A stretch of DNA of 42,137 nt from HGM11788 sp964654945 (GCA_964654945.1 CAZZLN010000009.1:1-42137), one strand, 5' to 3'. Shown: positions 15,245-24,684, counted from the first letter of the stretch. Notes: a model not told the origin generated them from the sequence alone. Translations and numbers: made by a program.

Positions 15245-16381
15245 ATGAAAAAATTTCGTATACAAGCTGCAACAACCTTTGGTCTTGAAGCTGTTGCCAA
15301 AAGAGAAATAATTGACTTAGGTTTTGAAAATATAACTGTTTCAGACGGATATGTTGAATTTGACGGTGATTTTAACACAGTGGCTAAAGCAAATCTGTGG
15401 CTTCGTTCTGCCGACAAGGTTCTTATTGTAATGGGTAAATTTCAGGCTGTTACATTTGAGAGTCTTTTTAATCACACCTTTGAGCTTCCATGGGATGAAT
15501 GGCTCCCTGAAAATGCAAAATTCATTATAACAGGCAAGTCCTTTAAATCAACTCTTTCAAGTGTACCTGCCTGTCAGTCTATTGTTGAAAAGGCAGTTAT
15601 TAAAAAGCTTCAGACAAAGTATCCTATTGAGTATTTTAAAAAAGACGGCGGGGAATATACAATTCAGGTGTCGCTTCTTAAAAACAACGTCACAATAACT
15701 GTTAATTCATCAGGTCCCTCTCTCCATAAAAGAGGTTACAGACATGGACAGGTTATTGCACCTTTAAAGGAAACAATGGCTTCAGCACTTATTATGCTAA
15801 GCTATTGGAACAAAGATAGAGTTCTTCTTGACCCATGCTGCGGTTCCGGTACAATACCAATTGAAGCTGCTATGATTGCAAGAAATATCGCACCGGGATT
15901 ATCACGTAAATTTGCTGCTGAACAATGGGATATTATGGATAGTAATATTTGGAAACAGGCAAGAAAGGAAGCCTTTGAAAAAATTGATTATGATTTTATG
16001 CCAAATATTTATGCTTCTGATATAAATGCTCATGCAATTGAAATTGCCAAGGTAAATGCTGAAAATGCAGGAGTTGATGATTGTATCAAATTTAAACAGA
16101 TACCTTTTAATAAGCTTAGTCTGCCTTGTGACTATGGTGTTTGTATTTCAAATCCGCCTTATGCTGAAAGAATGGGAAATCTTGATGATGTTGAAAGACT
16201 GTACAGAGATATGGGGAAGCTTTTTAAAGCAAATAAAACATGGTCAGCATATTTTATAACCTCCCATGAAGGCTTTGAAAAATTATACGGAAAAAAGGCT
16301 GATAAAAAAAGAAAGCTTTTTAACGGAAATGTTAAAACAGATTATTATCAGTTCTATGGAGAAAGACCTCCTAAAAAATAA
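15245..16381 (+). CDS. THUMP-domain class I RNA methyltransferase (RlmL/YpsC-like)
   Basis: A 378-residue SAM-dependent RNA methyltransferase. The N-terminal half is THUMP-like (RNA binding, about 50-160, with AKANLWLRSADKVL just before). The C-terminal half is a UPF0020/RlmKL-type catalytic domain with DPCCGSGTIPIEAAMIA (SAM binding) and the target motif NPPY (ISNPPYAERMG). This is the YpsC/RlmL N-half type, which methylates guanine N2 in 23S rRNA in E. coli; the target here is inferred. I chose ATG at 15245 because AGGAG lies 8 bp upstream; an earlier in-frame start lies inside the promoter. Confidence 0.88.
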   Translation: MKKFRIQAATTFGLEAVAKREIIDLGFENITVSDGYVEFDGDFNTVAKANLWLRSADKVLIVMGKFQAVTFESLFNHTFELPWDEWLPENAKFIITGKSFKSTLSSVPACQSIVEKAVIKKLQTKYPIEYFKKDGGEYTIQVSLLKNNVTITVNSSGPSLHKRGYRHGQVIAPLKETMASALIMLSYWNKDRVLLDPCCGSGTIPIEAAMIARNIAPGLSRKFAAEQWDIMDSNIWKQARKEAFEKIDYDFMPNIYASDINAHAIEIAKVNAENAGVDDCIKFKQIPFNKLSLPCDYGVCISNPPYAERMGNLDDVERLYRDMGKLFKANKTWSAYFITSHEGFEKLYGKKADKKRKLFNGNVKTDYYQFYGERPPKK

Positions 16382-16490
16382 ACAATACAGAGGCTGTCAT
16401 AATGATACAGTGAAGTATCCCAAAGGAAAGTCATATTATTTTAAAGCTTGCATTTTCTTCAGATAAGTTATATTTATAGGAATAAAGTTC

Positions 16491-17303
16491 TCATAATAAT
16501 ATTTCATTCACGCTTCCTGTTCTATAACCCTTTATATCAAGAGTTACATAGCTGAAACCTGCTTCTTTAAAATATGTATATATTTTTTCTCTGTTTTCAA
16601 TCACAGATTTAAGCTCGGATTCTTTTACCTCAATCCTTGCAATATAATTTTTATTTCCATGAATTCTGACTCTTACATTTGTAAATCCAAGGTCAATCAA
16701 TAACTGCTCTGCATTATCTACCATTTTAAGCTTTTGCTCTGTAATAAGCTCACCATATGGAAAACGTGATGAAAGGCAGGCAAAAGACGGCTTATTCCAC
16801 GTTGGCAAATTAAGCTCATCAGACAAAGCTCTGATTTCACTTTTGTGCAAATTTGCATATCTGAGAGGGCTTTTTATTCCAAGCTCTTTAATAGCTGCAA
16901 GACCCGGTCTATAATCACCTGTATCATCAACATTTGAACCTTCTGCAATATATTCAATATTATTTTCATTTGCTATTTTTATAATATTTTTAAAAATTTC
17001 CTTTTTGCATATATAACATCTATTTTCAGGATTAAATCTAAAATTTTCTATTTCAAGCTCGTTTATACTGTACACAAAATGACGTATATTTTCTTTTTTG
17101 CAATATTCTATACTTTCATTTAATTCTCTTTTTGGAAAAGAATTAAGATTTACAGTAACAGCAATTACATTATCACCCAGCACAAGCTTTGCACATTTTA
17201 AAAGAAATGTGGAATCCACTCCTCCGGAAAATGCAACTGCAACGCTTCCAAGTTCTTTTAAATAATTTTTTAATACTTCAAATTTATCATTCAAACTATC
17301 CAT
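16491..17303 (-). CDS. larE: Sacrificial sulfur transferase for nickel-pincer cofactor
   Basis: LarE activates the carboxylates of pyridinium dicarboxylate mononucleotide with ATP and donates sulfur, in the known L. plantarum enzyme from its own Cys176. The protein has a PP-loop (SGGVDST, residues 26-32), NRCYICKKEIF (95-105), and PSFACLSSRFPYG with the cysteine at residue 176, matching the sacrificial Cys. ATG at 17303 has GAGGTG 6 bp upstream; the extra upstream codons begin at a TTG inside the ribosome site. Follows larC closely in the order larB-larC-larE. Confidence 0.93.
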   Translation of the reverse strand: MDSLNDKFEVLKNYLKELGSVAVAFSGGVDSTFLLKCAKLVLGDNVIAVTVNLNSFPKRELNESIEYCKKENIRHFVYSINELEIENFRFNPENRCYICKKEIFKNIIKIANENNIEYIAEGSNVDDTGDYRPGLAAIKELGIKSPLRYANLHKSEIRALSDELNLPTWNKPSFACLSSRFPYGELITEQKLKMVDNAEQLLIDLGFTNVRVRIHGNKNYIARIEVKESELKSVIENREKIYTYFKEAGFSYVTLDIKGYRTGSVNEILL

Positions 17304-17318
17304 AACACACCTCAAATA

Positions 17319-18485
17319 TTATTTCAGTTTAATATCGCTAATAGATATATTATTTTTATCTGCAATTTCAGATAAATCCTCATATTCAGCTTTAACCCTG
17401 TTTACACCATAACCTCTTGATTTTTTAGCTTTAACATCACCATAATTTGTTAATATTTTTTCTTCTGTTCTTTCAAGAATATATCTTTTACAAAGCTTTT
17501 CTCTTATACCGATTGTAGATGTATGTTTAAATATAGCTCTTAGGATATTATCCCTGTCATATTCCGAACATATGCAGCTCAAAAGAAAAGCAGGTCTGTT
17601 TTTCTTCATATATATAGGCGTTGTAAACACATCTAAAGCTCCTGCATCAAATATTTTTTTGACAGCATAGGAAATATATTCTCCTGTCATATCATCAATA
17701 TTACAGTTAAGCTCTATTATATTATCAGTACTATCCTCTGTTTCTCCCAAAAATGCTCTTACACAATTTGCAGTTTTAAAATCCTTTGTGCCCATACCAT
17801 AGCCTATTTTTTTAATTTTCATAGCAGGCATTTGAGAAAATCTGTCTGCAAAATGCTTTATAATTGCAGCACCGGTAGGTGTACACATTTCACCCTCTTC
17901 ATCGCCCGGATAAACGGGAATATCCTTTAATATAAAAGCAGTAGCAGGAGCAGGCACAGGCAATATTCCATGAGCACATTTAACATAACCATAGCCTGTT
18001 CTCACAGGTGATACTATTATTTCATCAACATTAAGTTCTTCAATAAGCATACAGTTTCCAACAACATCCATAACTGCATCCATTGTGCCAACCTCGTGGA
18101 AATGTATGTCATCGACAGCTTTGCCATGAGCATTAGCCTCTGCCTCTGCAATAAGTTTGTAAACAGAAACTGCATTAGTTTTCACATTTTCGGATATATC
18201 GAGATGTGATATAATATGCTCAACATCGTGCATTCCTGTGTGGTGATGATGATGCTTATGCTCATAGATATTTTCATTTTCTTCCTCACCATTAACAATT
18301 ACTTTTATATGAGTTCCTATGATACCGCATTTTGCAGACTTTTCTGATTTAACGGCAACATTGGGTATATTAAGAGAATTAAGCCTTTTAATAAAATCAT
18401 CAGGACAAGGATGAAGTTCTAAAAGAGCTGACATAAGCATATCTCCGGCAGCACCCATATTACATTCTATATATAGTGTTTTCAT
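17319..18485 (-). CDS. larC: Nickel insertion protein LarC, single frame
   Basis: LarC is a CTP-dependent cyclometallase that inserts nickel into the dithio-pyridinium mononucleotide. The 388-residue protein starts YIECNMGAAGDMLMSAL and has a His-rich stretch near residues 75-90 (EHKHHHHHTGMH), probably nickel-binding. In L. plantarum the gene is split into larC1/larC2 joined by ribosomal frameshifting; here the frame is uninterrupted. Neighbours larB and larE are at 9-16 bp. Confidence 0.93.
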   Translation of the reverse strand: MKTLYIECNMGAAGDMLMSALLELHPCPDDFIKRLNSLNIPNVAVKSEKSAKCGIIGTHIKVIVNGEEENENIYEHKHHHHHTGMHDVEHIISHLDISENVKTNAVSVYKLIAEAEANAHGKAVDDIHFHEVGTMDAVMDVVGNCMLIEELNVDEIIVSPVRTGYGYVKCAHGILPVPAPATAFILKDIPVYPGDEEGEMCTPTGAAIIKHFADRFSQMPAMKIKKIGYGMGTKDFKTANCVRAFLGETEDSTDNIIELNCNIDDMTGEYISYAVKKIFDAGALDVFTTPIYMKKNRPAFLLSCICSEYDRDNILRAIFKHTSTIGIREKLCKRYILERTEEKILTNYGDVKAKKSRGYGVNRVKAEYEDLSEIADKNNISISDIKLK

Positions 18486-18494
18486 TTTTCCTCC

Positions 18495-19235
18495 TTAAAT
18501 GTGATTAATCAAGCTTGCAATATAGCCTGCACCAAATCCATTATCTATATTTACAACACTTACACCGCTTGCACATGAATTAAGCATAGCTAAAAGAGCT
18601 GATAAACCTCCGAAGCTTGCACCATATCCAACGCTTGTAGGTACTGCAATTACAGGGCAGGCTGCAAGTCCTCCAATAACACTTGCTAAAGCTCCCTCCA
18701 TACCTGCAACTGCAACAATTACTTTAGCATTCATAATAACGTCTGTATTTGCAAAAAGTCTGTGTATACCGGCTACACCAACATCATAAAGCCTTATTGC
18801 TTTATTTCTTAAAAATTCCGCAGTAATCGCAGCTTCTTCCGCAACAGACATATCACTTGTGCCTGCTGATGCAATTACTATTTTGCTTTCGGTGTCAGGC
18901 TCAGGTATATTTCCAACAACTCCTATTCTGCAAATTTCAAAATATTTTAATTCCACAAATTTATTTATAAATTCTGCCTTATCCTTATTAAGCCTTGTTA
19001 TTAAAATATTTTGCTGCCCACCTGATATAAGACTTTCAGTAATTTTCAAAATCTGCTGCCCGGTCTTTTGCTCTGCGTATATCACTTCAGATACGCCTTG
19101 TCTTAATTTTCTGTGATGATCAGGCTTTGCAAATCCTAAGTCCTCAAATGGCTGCATTTTTACTTTAAGCACCGCCTGTTCCGGTGTAAGTTTTCCATCT
19201 GCTACCAATTCAAAAAGCTCTTTTATACTGCTCAT
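18495..19235 (-). CDS. larB: Pyridinium biscarboxylate mononucleotide synthase
   Basis: LarB carboxylates and hydrolyses nicotinic acid adenine dinucleotide to start synthesis of the nickel-pincer nucleotide. The 246-residue protein has an N-terminal helical region (ELVADGKLTPEQAVLKV) and a C-terminal AIR-carboxylase-like domain (about 120-246; GVAGIHRLF, VVAGMEGALASVIGGL, CPVIAVPTSVGYGASFGG). ATG at 19235 is chosen because GGAGTGATA lies just upstream; upstream in-frame residues (IIIIKLFVW) do not look like LarB. larA itself is not in the window, so the cofactor may serve another LarA-family racemase elsewhere. Confidence 0.93.
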   Translation of the reverse strand: MSSIKELFELVADGKLTPEQAVLKVKMQPFEDLGFAKPDHHRKLRQGVSEVIYAEQKTGQQILKITESLISGGQQNILITRLNKDKAEFINKFVELKYFEICRIGVVGNIPEPDTESKIVIASAGTSDMSVAEEAAITAEFLRNKAIRLYDVGVAGIHRLFANTDVIMNAKVIVAVAGMEGALASVIGGLAACPVIAVPTSVGYGASFGGLSALLAMLNSCASGVSVVNIDNGFGAGYIASLINHI

Positions 19236-19291
19236 ATTATCACTCCACACAAATAACTTTATAATGATTATACATTTGTATAGTGAATTAA

Positions 19292-19530
19292 TCAAGTATC
19301 TATTTTTTCAATAATTACCTGTTTTTTAAGTTTTTCCACAAAATCCCTTGATGGCGGCTTTGTACCTATAGTTGTTACTGCTCCTGCTGAAACAGCCATA
19401 CACATTTTTACAGTTTCTTCTTCATCGGCTTTTGTTTCCCAACAATATGCAAGAACAGCAACCATTGCGTCACCTGCACCTACGGTTGAATGTGCATTAA
19501 CCGAAAGAGCAGGACATTTAAAGAAAGTAT
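19292..19530 (-). pseudogene. 3' fragment of a PfkB-type sugar kinase (FruK-like)
   Basis: On the minus strand, from about 19530 down to a TGA at 19292, the frame reads ...CPALSVNAHSTVGAGDAMVA, followed by a helical C-terminus ending EKIDT. The STVGAGDAMVA motif is the catalytic signature (GAGD) of PfkB kinases and the neighbouring sequence best fits 1-phosphofructokinase / tagatose-6-phosphate kinase. About 75 residues remain of roughly 300, with no start codon; upstream the frame runs into a TAG and then into a MITE-like element. It is a decayed gene, not a functional one. Confidence 0.8.
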
Positions 19531-19572
19531 AAATAATTAAAATCAGGTAAAAATTTATACATACAAACTATC

Positions 19573-19730
19573 GGGTGCTCTAAAAATTAGGGTAAAGTCA
19601 AACTCAGACAGAATTTTCGAGAACAATGAAAACGACCGCAGGCATAGCAGAAAAGCTATGTCAAGGGAGTTTGAAGCAGTTATCTGAAATTATAGCAAGT
19701 TTGGCGAAATCATAATTTTTAGAGGTGCCC
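19573..19730. mobile_element. MITE-like element with terminal inverted repeats
   Basis: GGGTGCTCTAAAAATTAG at 19573-19590 is inverted as TAATTTTTAGAGGTGCCC at 19713-19730 (most positions pair). The roughly 158-bp interior has no ORF but has further inverted parts (TCAAACTC with GAGTTTGA; CATAGC/GCTATG). A clear target-site duplication is not visible. It sits between the kinase fragment and the SASP gene. Confidence 0.72.
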
Positions 19731-19753
19731 TATTGATATAAAAAGGTGGTAAA

Positions 19754-19939
19754 ATGGCAAAAAAGAAAATATTAACTCAAAAAGATATTATGAAATTTGA
19801 AATAGCAAAAGAACTTGGACTTGAGGATAAAATTGAAAATGGAGGCTGGAAAAGTCTTACATCAAAGGAAAGCGGAAAAATAGGAGGTATACTTAACAAA
19901 AGATTGAGAGATTTAAAAAAAGAGGATCCTAAACAATGA
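19754..19939 (+). CDS. Small acid-soluble spore protein, alpha/beta type
   Basis: A 61-residue DNA-binding spore protein that protects DNA in the dormant spore. The segment FEIAKELGLEDKIENGGWKS is followed by LTSKESGKIGGILNKR; ESGKIGG matches the conserved SASP region, and FEIAxELG is the conserved germination-protease (GPR) site region. AAAGGTGG lies 8 bp before the ATG. This supports an endospore former. The promoter was not identified; the MITE ends 23 bp upstream, so its sequence probably sits in the promoter region. Confidence 0.88.
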   Translation: MAKKKILTQKDIMKFEIAKELGLEDKIENGGWKSLTSKESGKIGGILNKRLRDLKKEDPKQ

Positions 19940-20320
19940 AAAATACAATGGCGACGCCCTCTTGCAAAAGACTGCACCGTAGACTATCTTACGAAAAAAC
20001 GAAGGTCAACGAGGGCAAAATTTTCCAGTACTGTGCTGAGGGATACCATAAGGCGATTATTGATTCCGCCGTTTTCGACCATATGCAAATATAAGGTAAA
20101 CAGGCAACATTATCGCATATTTTAAATATCCGTAAGAATTAAAAAATATAATTTATACCAAAAATACATTTGAATTTTTAACCGACAGCTTAGAAAGGAT
20201 ACAAAAAATAAAGGTGTATTTCCTACAGATGACAGCCTTTTAAAAATGCTGTACCTTGACAAAATTATATATTGTAAAATAAAATCAGGCTGAAGCAGGC
20301 AAAAGCTTCAGCTCTATTTG
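19940..20320 (+). pseudogene. IS256-family transposase remnant and degraded sequence
   Basis: No intact gene lies here. From about 20180 to 20293 the + strand reads TDSLERIQK, then after a one-base shift KGVFPTDDSLLKMLYLDK before a stop; FPTDDSLLKMLYLA is the C-terminal signature region of IS256/Mutator transposases. The upstream part (about 19950-20094) is open for about 45 codons in + frame (...SYEKTKVNEGKIFQYCAE...) but I do not recognise it. The whole looks like eroded IS and gene debris. Confidence 0.6.
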
Positions 20321-21235
20321 TTATTTAAAACTATTTAATATTTCCATTGTTTTTTTTGCAAATCCTTTATATAGGGTTTTAACATAATCACTTTCTTTAT
20401 GACTTGTTATCCAAGCAAGCAGCTGAATTCTTCTTAATATAATGAAGCTGTCTGCCATATTTTTATCTTCATCAGAAAGAGGAGCAATTTCTTCATAACC
20501 TTTATACCAGGCATCTTTAAGCTCATATAGCTTATTACTGTCCTCCATAAAGCTTAACGCACTTGCAAGATCCTGAATATAATAGCCATAGCCGCAGTCA
20601 TCAAAATCTATGGCATAAAATTTTTTTCCTATAACAATATTTGTCATTCTTAAATCAAAATGTATAAGACCATATTTATTGGTTTTATAATTATGGATAT
20701 TTAGTTTTATTTCATTTAATTTATTTTCTATTATATTTTTATCATTTTCACTTAAATCTTCATTTTCTCTCCAGTCACCCCATAAGCCTTTTTTGCCTGT
20801 CATATTTTCAGCAGACCATACAGGTCTGTCTGAATTTTCAGGCTTAGGTGCTTTATGCAAAAGTGCAGCAAGTCTGCCTGCTTCATACATAATATTGCAG
20901 TCATTGTATTCAGGCATTTCACCTTTTATATATTTAAAAACAACAACATAATGCTCGTTAATTTTGTTGACATAATTTGAATTAATTTTTACAGGCACAG
21001 GCACAGGCATATTTATATTATTCAGCATTAAAAGCCAATCTGTTTCTGATTGAAGTTCCGATTGCGTTCTGTATAATGGTCGGGATATTTTTATTGTATA
21101 TTCCGGAATATTGTTTTTATATGCAATATAGGTTACATTTTCTGACATACAGCAGAATTTGCATATATATTCATCTCCAATATATTCAGTTATATTTTCT
21201 GCAATTTTATTCAGTAAGTTTCTGTCTTTAAACAT
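20321..21235 (-). CDS. APH-fold small-molecule kinase
   Basis: A 304-residue protein with the aminoglycoside phosphotransferase / choline kinase fold: Brenner motif HFDLRMTN (192-199, catalytic Asp) and metal-binding IDFDDCG (209-215). This family includes homoserine kinase, fructosamine kinase and antibiotic kinases; the substrate cannot be read from the sequence. I chose ATG at 21235 because TAGGTGG is just upstream and the longer frame would run through the glgA terminator. It follows glgA at 60 bp, past that terminator, so it probably has its own weak promoter or depends on read-through. Confidence 0.82.
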   Translation of the reverse strand: MFKDRNLLNKIAENITEYIGDEYICKFCCMSENVTYIAYKNNIPEYTIKISRPLYRTQSELQSETDWLLMLNNINMPVPVPVKINSNYVNKINEHYVVVFKYIKGEMPEYNDCNIMYEAGRLAALLHKAPKPENSDRPVWSAENMTGKKGLWGDWRENEDLSENDKNIIENKLNEIKLNIHNYKTNKYGLIHFDLRMTNIVIGKKFYAIDFDDCGYGYYIQDLASALSFMEDSNKLYELKDAWYKGYEEIAPLSDEDKNMADSFIILRRIQLLAWITSHKESDYVKTLYKGFAKKTMEILNSFK

Positions 21236-21244
21236 ATTCCACCT

Positions 21245-21281
21245 AAAATAAAAGCAGCCGCAAGGCTTTTTGCAGCTGCTT
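21245..21281 (-). terminator. Terminator after glgA
   Basis: On the minus strand AAGCAGC (21281-21275) pairs with GCTGCTT (21258-21252) with inner GCAA/TTGC pairing, followed by TTATTTTA. It follows the glgA stop codon. Confidence 0.8.
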
Positions 21282-21294
21282 AATTTCATTTATT

Positions 21295-22737
21295 TTAATT
21301 ATTTTCTATAATGGTATTGTATACATCAATATATTTCTTAGCTGAATCTTCCCAAGAAAATCTTGTTCTTATAGCATTCTGAACAACCTTATTCCAAAGG
21401 TCTTTATCATCATAATAAACTGCAAGAGCCTGATTAATTGCCCACATAAGTCCCCCTGCATCATAATCGTGGAACTGGAAACCGTTACCTTCGCCTGTTT
21501 CAGCATCAAAATGCTTAACAGTATCAACAAGACCTCCTGTTGTTCTTGTAATAGGCACTGTGCCATAGCTCATAGAAAACAGCTGACCTAAGCCGCAAGG
21601 TTCAAATAAACTAGGCATAAGGAACATATCACTGCCTGCATAAATCTTTTGCGCAAGAGTATCGTCAAACAATATATTTGCACTAACTTTATCAGGATAG
21701 CGATACTGTAAATCTCTGAACATATTTTCATAATGATATTCACCTGTGCCAAGAACTACAAGCTGAACATCTTTTGAAAGAAGCTCATGAGCAGCCTGAA
21801 GCACAAGATTGATACCCTTTTGGTCTGCAAGTCTTGAAATAATGCTTATTACAGGGACATCAGCTCTCTGAGGAAGTCCAAGCTCAGCCTGAAGCTGACG
21901 TTTGTTTTCAGCCTTGCCTGCCATATTATCTGCATCAAAATTAGCATAAATCTTTTTACTTACAGCAGGATTGTTAAGCTCATAATCAATACCGTTTACA
22001 ATGCCGTAAAGCTTATCGGCTCTGCATCTTAAAACTCCGTCAAGACCATATCCATATTGAGGAGTTTGCACCTCATAGGAGTAAGTTGTGCTAACTGTAG
22101 ATATAGCATCACTGTATAAAAGACCGGCTTTCATAAAGCTTGCCATATTGTAATATTCAAGCTTGTCATTTGTGAAATAATAATTTTCATCAAGACCCAT
22201 CATTCTTAAAGTATCCTTTGGGAACATACCCTGATATTGAAGATTGTGTATAGTATAAAGTGTTTTAATATCTGAGAAACATTTTATCTTTGAATATACA
22301 TCTTTTATATATAAGCAAATAGGGCCTGTCTGCCAGTCATTACAATGTATAACATCAGGCACAAAATCAACAAAATCTAAAAATTCAATGGCAGCTTTAC
22401 AGAAGAAAGCAAATCTTTCGTTGTCATCTCCATAGCCATAATATCCTGCACGTCCGAAATAAAAGTCATTGCCTATCATATATGTAGGCACAGCACCTCT
22501 GATTGTGTATATATCAGCTTTTTGAGTTCTCCAGTCAAGTGAAATATTAAAAGAACTTATATACTGGCAGCTTGATAAATATTCATCCTTAATAGTGCGA
22601 TATTTTGGAAATACTACTCTTACGTCAACTCCTGCTGCCTGTAACGCCTTTGGTAAAGAACCCGCTACATCACCAAGTCCGCCGCTTTTTGCATAAGGAG
22701 AAACCTCAGCAGACACAAACAAAACTTTTAAAGCCAT
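21295..22737 (-). CDS. glgA: Glycogen synthase (ADP-glucose, GT5)
   Basis: Extends alpha-1,4-glucan chains from ADP-glucose. The 480-residue protein shows KSGGLGDVAGSLPK (17-30, nucleotide-sugar binding), HNLQYQGMFP, and the C-terminal EPCGLGQLFSMSYGTVPI with the catalytic E-x7-E region, then RTTGGLVDTV. ATG at 22737 has GGAGGGG upstream. No glgC or glgB lies adjacent, so the rest of the glycogen pathway must be elsewhere. A palindrome (22761-22784) sits in its leader. Confidence 0.95.
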   Translation of the reverse strand: MALKVLFVSAEVSPYAKSGGLGDVAGSLPKALQAAGVDVRVVFPKYRTIKDEYLSSCQYISSFNISLDWRTQKADIYTIRGAVPTYMIGNDFYFGRAGYYGYGDDNERFAFFCKAAIEFLDFVDFVPDVIHCNDWQTGPICLYIKDVYSKIKCFSDIKTLYTIHNLQYQGMFPKDTLRMMGLDENYYFTNDKLEYYNMASFMKAGLLYSDAISTVSTTYSYEVQTPQYGYGLDGVLRCRADKLYGIVNGIDYELNNPAVSKKIYANFDADNMAGKAENKRQLQAELGLPQRADVPVISIISRLADQKGINLVLQAAHELLSKDVQLVVLGTGEYHYENMFRDLQYRYPDKVSANILFDDTLAQKIYAGSDMFLMPSLFEPCGLGQLFSMSYGTVPITRTTGGLVDTVKHFDAETGEGNGFQFHDYDAGGLMWAINQALAVYYDDKDLWNKVVQNAIRTRFSWEDSAKKYIDVYNTIIENN

Positions 22738-22760
22738 AAAATACCCCTCCGTTCACTATT

Positions 22761-22828
22761 ATAAAAGTAATTGTTTACTTTTATAAAAAAAGTATTATAA
22801 TAAATAAGTGTATTGGAAATATATCCAA
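22761..22828. promoter_or_regulatory. Palindromes in the glgA-pepF divergent region
   Basis: Two palindromes lie between the divergent genes: ATAAAAGTAA-TTGT-TTACTTTTAT (22761-22784, perfect 10-bp arms) and TTGGA-AATATA-TCCAA (22813-22828). They could be operator sites for a shared regulator, or RNA hairpins in the leaders. No reliable -35/-10 pair could be assigned. Confidence 0.4.
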
Positions 22829-22902
22829 CCATCTCTTTGATAAAATAATTATAATATAAAAATCTAAAATAAGCAATAACAAAAAAGGAGAATTTTTATA
22901 AA

Positions 22903-24684
22903 ATGGCGAAAAAATTATTTAGAAATGAAGTTGACCCTAAATTTAAGTGGAGTATTGAGGACTTATATGAAAATGATAATAAATGGCAAAGTGAATTTGA
23001 CAGTGTAAAAAATGATATAGAAAAATTCAAGTCATATTCAGATAAAATTAATACAGATAATCTTTATGATTGTCTAAAAATAAGGGACAGCATTTCAAAC
23101 AAGGTTGAAAGCCTTTATGTATATGCAAACCTCAAAGCCTATGAGGACAGTACAAATACATTTTATCAGGAGCTTAGTGACAAGGCTGACGGACTTATTA
23201 CAATTTACAGTTCAGCTATTTCATTTATAGAGCCGGCAATTCTTTCAATGAATGAAGATGATATTAATAAGGCTCTTAATGAAAATCTTGGAGAATATTC
23301 TCATTATATAAAAGATATTTTAAGAAACAGAGAACATATTTTAACTGCTGATAAAGAGGAGCTTATTGCTCAGGTTTATGAAATTGCAAATTCTCCGTCT
23401 AATATATTTTATATGCTTAACAATGCAGATATAGATTTTGGTGAAATAGAAAACAGCAAGGGAGAAAAGAAAAAGCTTACTCATGGCAGCTATACATCTT
23501 TTCTTGAAAGCAGTGACAGAGTATTGAGAAAAAATGCTTTCAAGGCTCTTTATGATACTTATTTTAAGCAGAAAAATACTCTTGCAGCTATTTATTCCGC
23601 ATCTGTAAAAAAAGATGTTTTTAATGCAAGAGTAAGAAAATACGATACATGCCTTAATTCAGCCCTTTTTGTAAACAATATTCCAACATCGGTTTATACA
23701 GAACTTATTAAAACCGTAAACAAGCATTTATATCTTATGCACAGATATATAAGTCTTAGAAAAAAAGTGCTTGAACTTGACGATTTATCAATGTATGATA
23801 TATATACACCAATTGTTGCAGATGTGGATACTCCCATAACTTATGAGCAGGCAAAAACAACTGTGCTTGAAGCATTAAGACCTTTAGGCGAAGAATACTG
23901 TTATGTTCTTAAAAAGGCTCTTAATGAAGAAAAATGGGTTGATATTTATGAAAATGCAGGTAAGAGAAGCGGCGCATACAGCTGGGGCAGCTATGGCACA
24001 CATCCTTATGTATCTTTAAACTATGCCGATAATCTTGATTCAATGTTTACGCTTGCTCATGAAATGGGTCATGCTATGCACTCATATTATACATGGAGCA
24101 ATCAGCCTGTTGTTTATGGTGATTACACAATATTTGTTGCAGAGGTTGCATCAACTGTAAATGAAGCTTTGCTTATGCAGTATTTATTAAAAACAACAAA
24201 AGATAAAAACAAGAAAAACTATCTTTTAAATCATTTTATGGATCAGTTTAGAGGTACACTTTTCAGGCAGACAATGTTTGCTGAATTTGAGCTTGCTGTT
24301 CATCAAATGGCAGAAAAGGGAGAAGCTCTTACATTTGACAATATGTGTGAAATATATTATGAGCTGAACAAAAAATATTATGGTGATGATATTATAATAA
24401 ATGACGAGATTAAGTGGGAATGGGCAAGAATACCTCATTTTTATACTGCTTTTTATGTATACCAGTATGCAACAGGCTATAGTGCCGCAATTGCATTATC
24501 AAACAGGATTTTAAATGAAAATGGTACAGATGATTATATTAATTTTTTAAAGGGTGGTTCATCAAAATACTCAATTGACCTTTTAAAGGGTGCAGGTGTG
24601 GATATGACAACCTCTGCTCCTGTTGAAAATGCAATGGAGGTATTCAAAGGTCTTATTGAGGAAATGGAGATAAATATGCAATGA
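22903..24684 (+). CDS. pepF: Oligoendopeptidase F
   Basis: Cytosolic zinc metallopeptidase of family M3 that cleaves 7-17 residue peptides. The 593-residue protein has the HExxH motif as HEMGH with zinc ligands His386 and His390 and catalytic Glu387, in TLAHEMGHAMHSYY, followed by the third-ligand region (VAEVASTVNEALL). Length and the N-terminal helical domain fit PepF. AAAGGAG precedes the ATG. Its stop overlaps the first chromate transporter gene by 4 bp, so they are probably cotranscribed. Confidence 0.95.
   Translation: MAKKLFRNEVDPKFKWSIEDLYENDNKWQSEFDSVKNDIEKFKSYSDKINTDNLYDCLKIRDSISNKVESLYVYANLKAYEDSTNTFYQELSDKADGLITIYSSAISFIEPAILSMNEDDINKALNENLGEYSHYIKDILRNREHILTADKEELIAQVYEIANSPSNIFYMLNNADIDFGEIENSKGEKKKLTHGSYTSFLESSDRVLRKNAFKALYDTYFKQKNTLAAIYSASVKKDVFNARVRKYDTCLNSALFVNNIPTSVYTELIKTVNKHLYLMHRYISLRKKVLELDDLSMYDIYTPIVADVDTPITYEQAKTTVLEALRPLGEEYCYVLKKALNEEKWVDIYENAGKRSGAYSWGSYGTHPYVSLNYADNLDSMFTLAHEMGHAMHSYYTWSNQPVVYGDYTIFVAEVASTVNEALLMQYLLKTTKDKNKKNYLLNHFMDQFRGTLFRQTMFAEFELAVHQMAEKGEALTFDNMCEIYYELNKKYYGDDIIINDEIKWEWARIPHFYTAFYVYQYATGYSAAIALSNRILNENGTDDYINFLKGGSSKYSIDLLKGAGVDMTTSAPVENAMEVFKGLIEEMEINMQ

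Noticed and set aside
24226..24438. 70-codon antisense frame inside pepF
   Set aside because: Overlaps conserved metallopeptidase sequence; no ribosome site.
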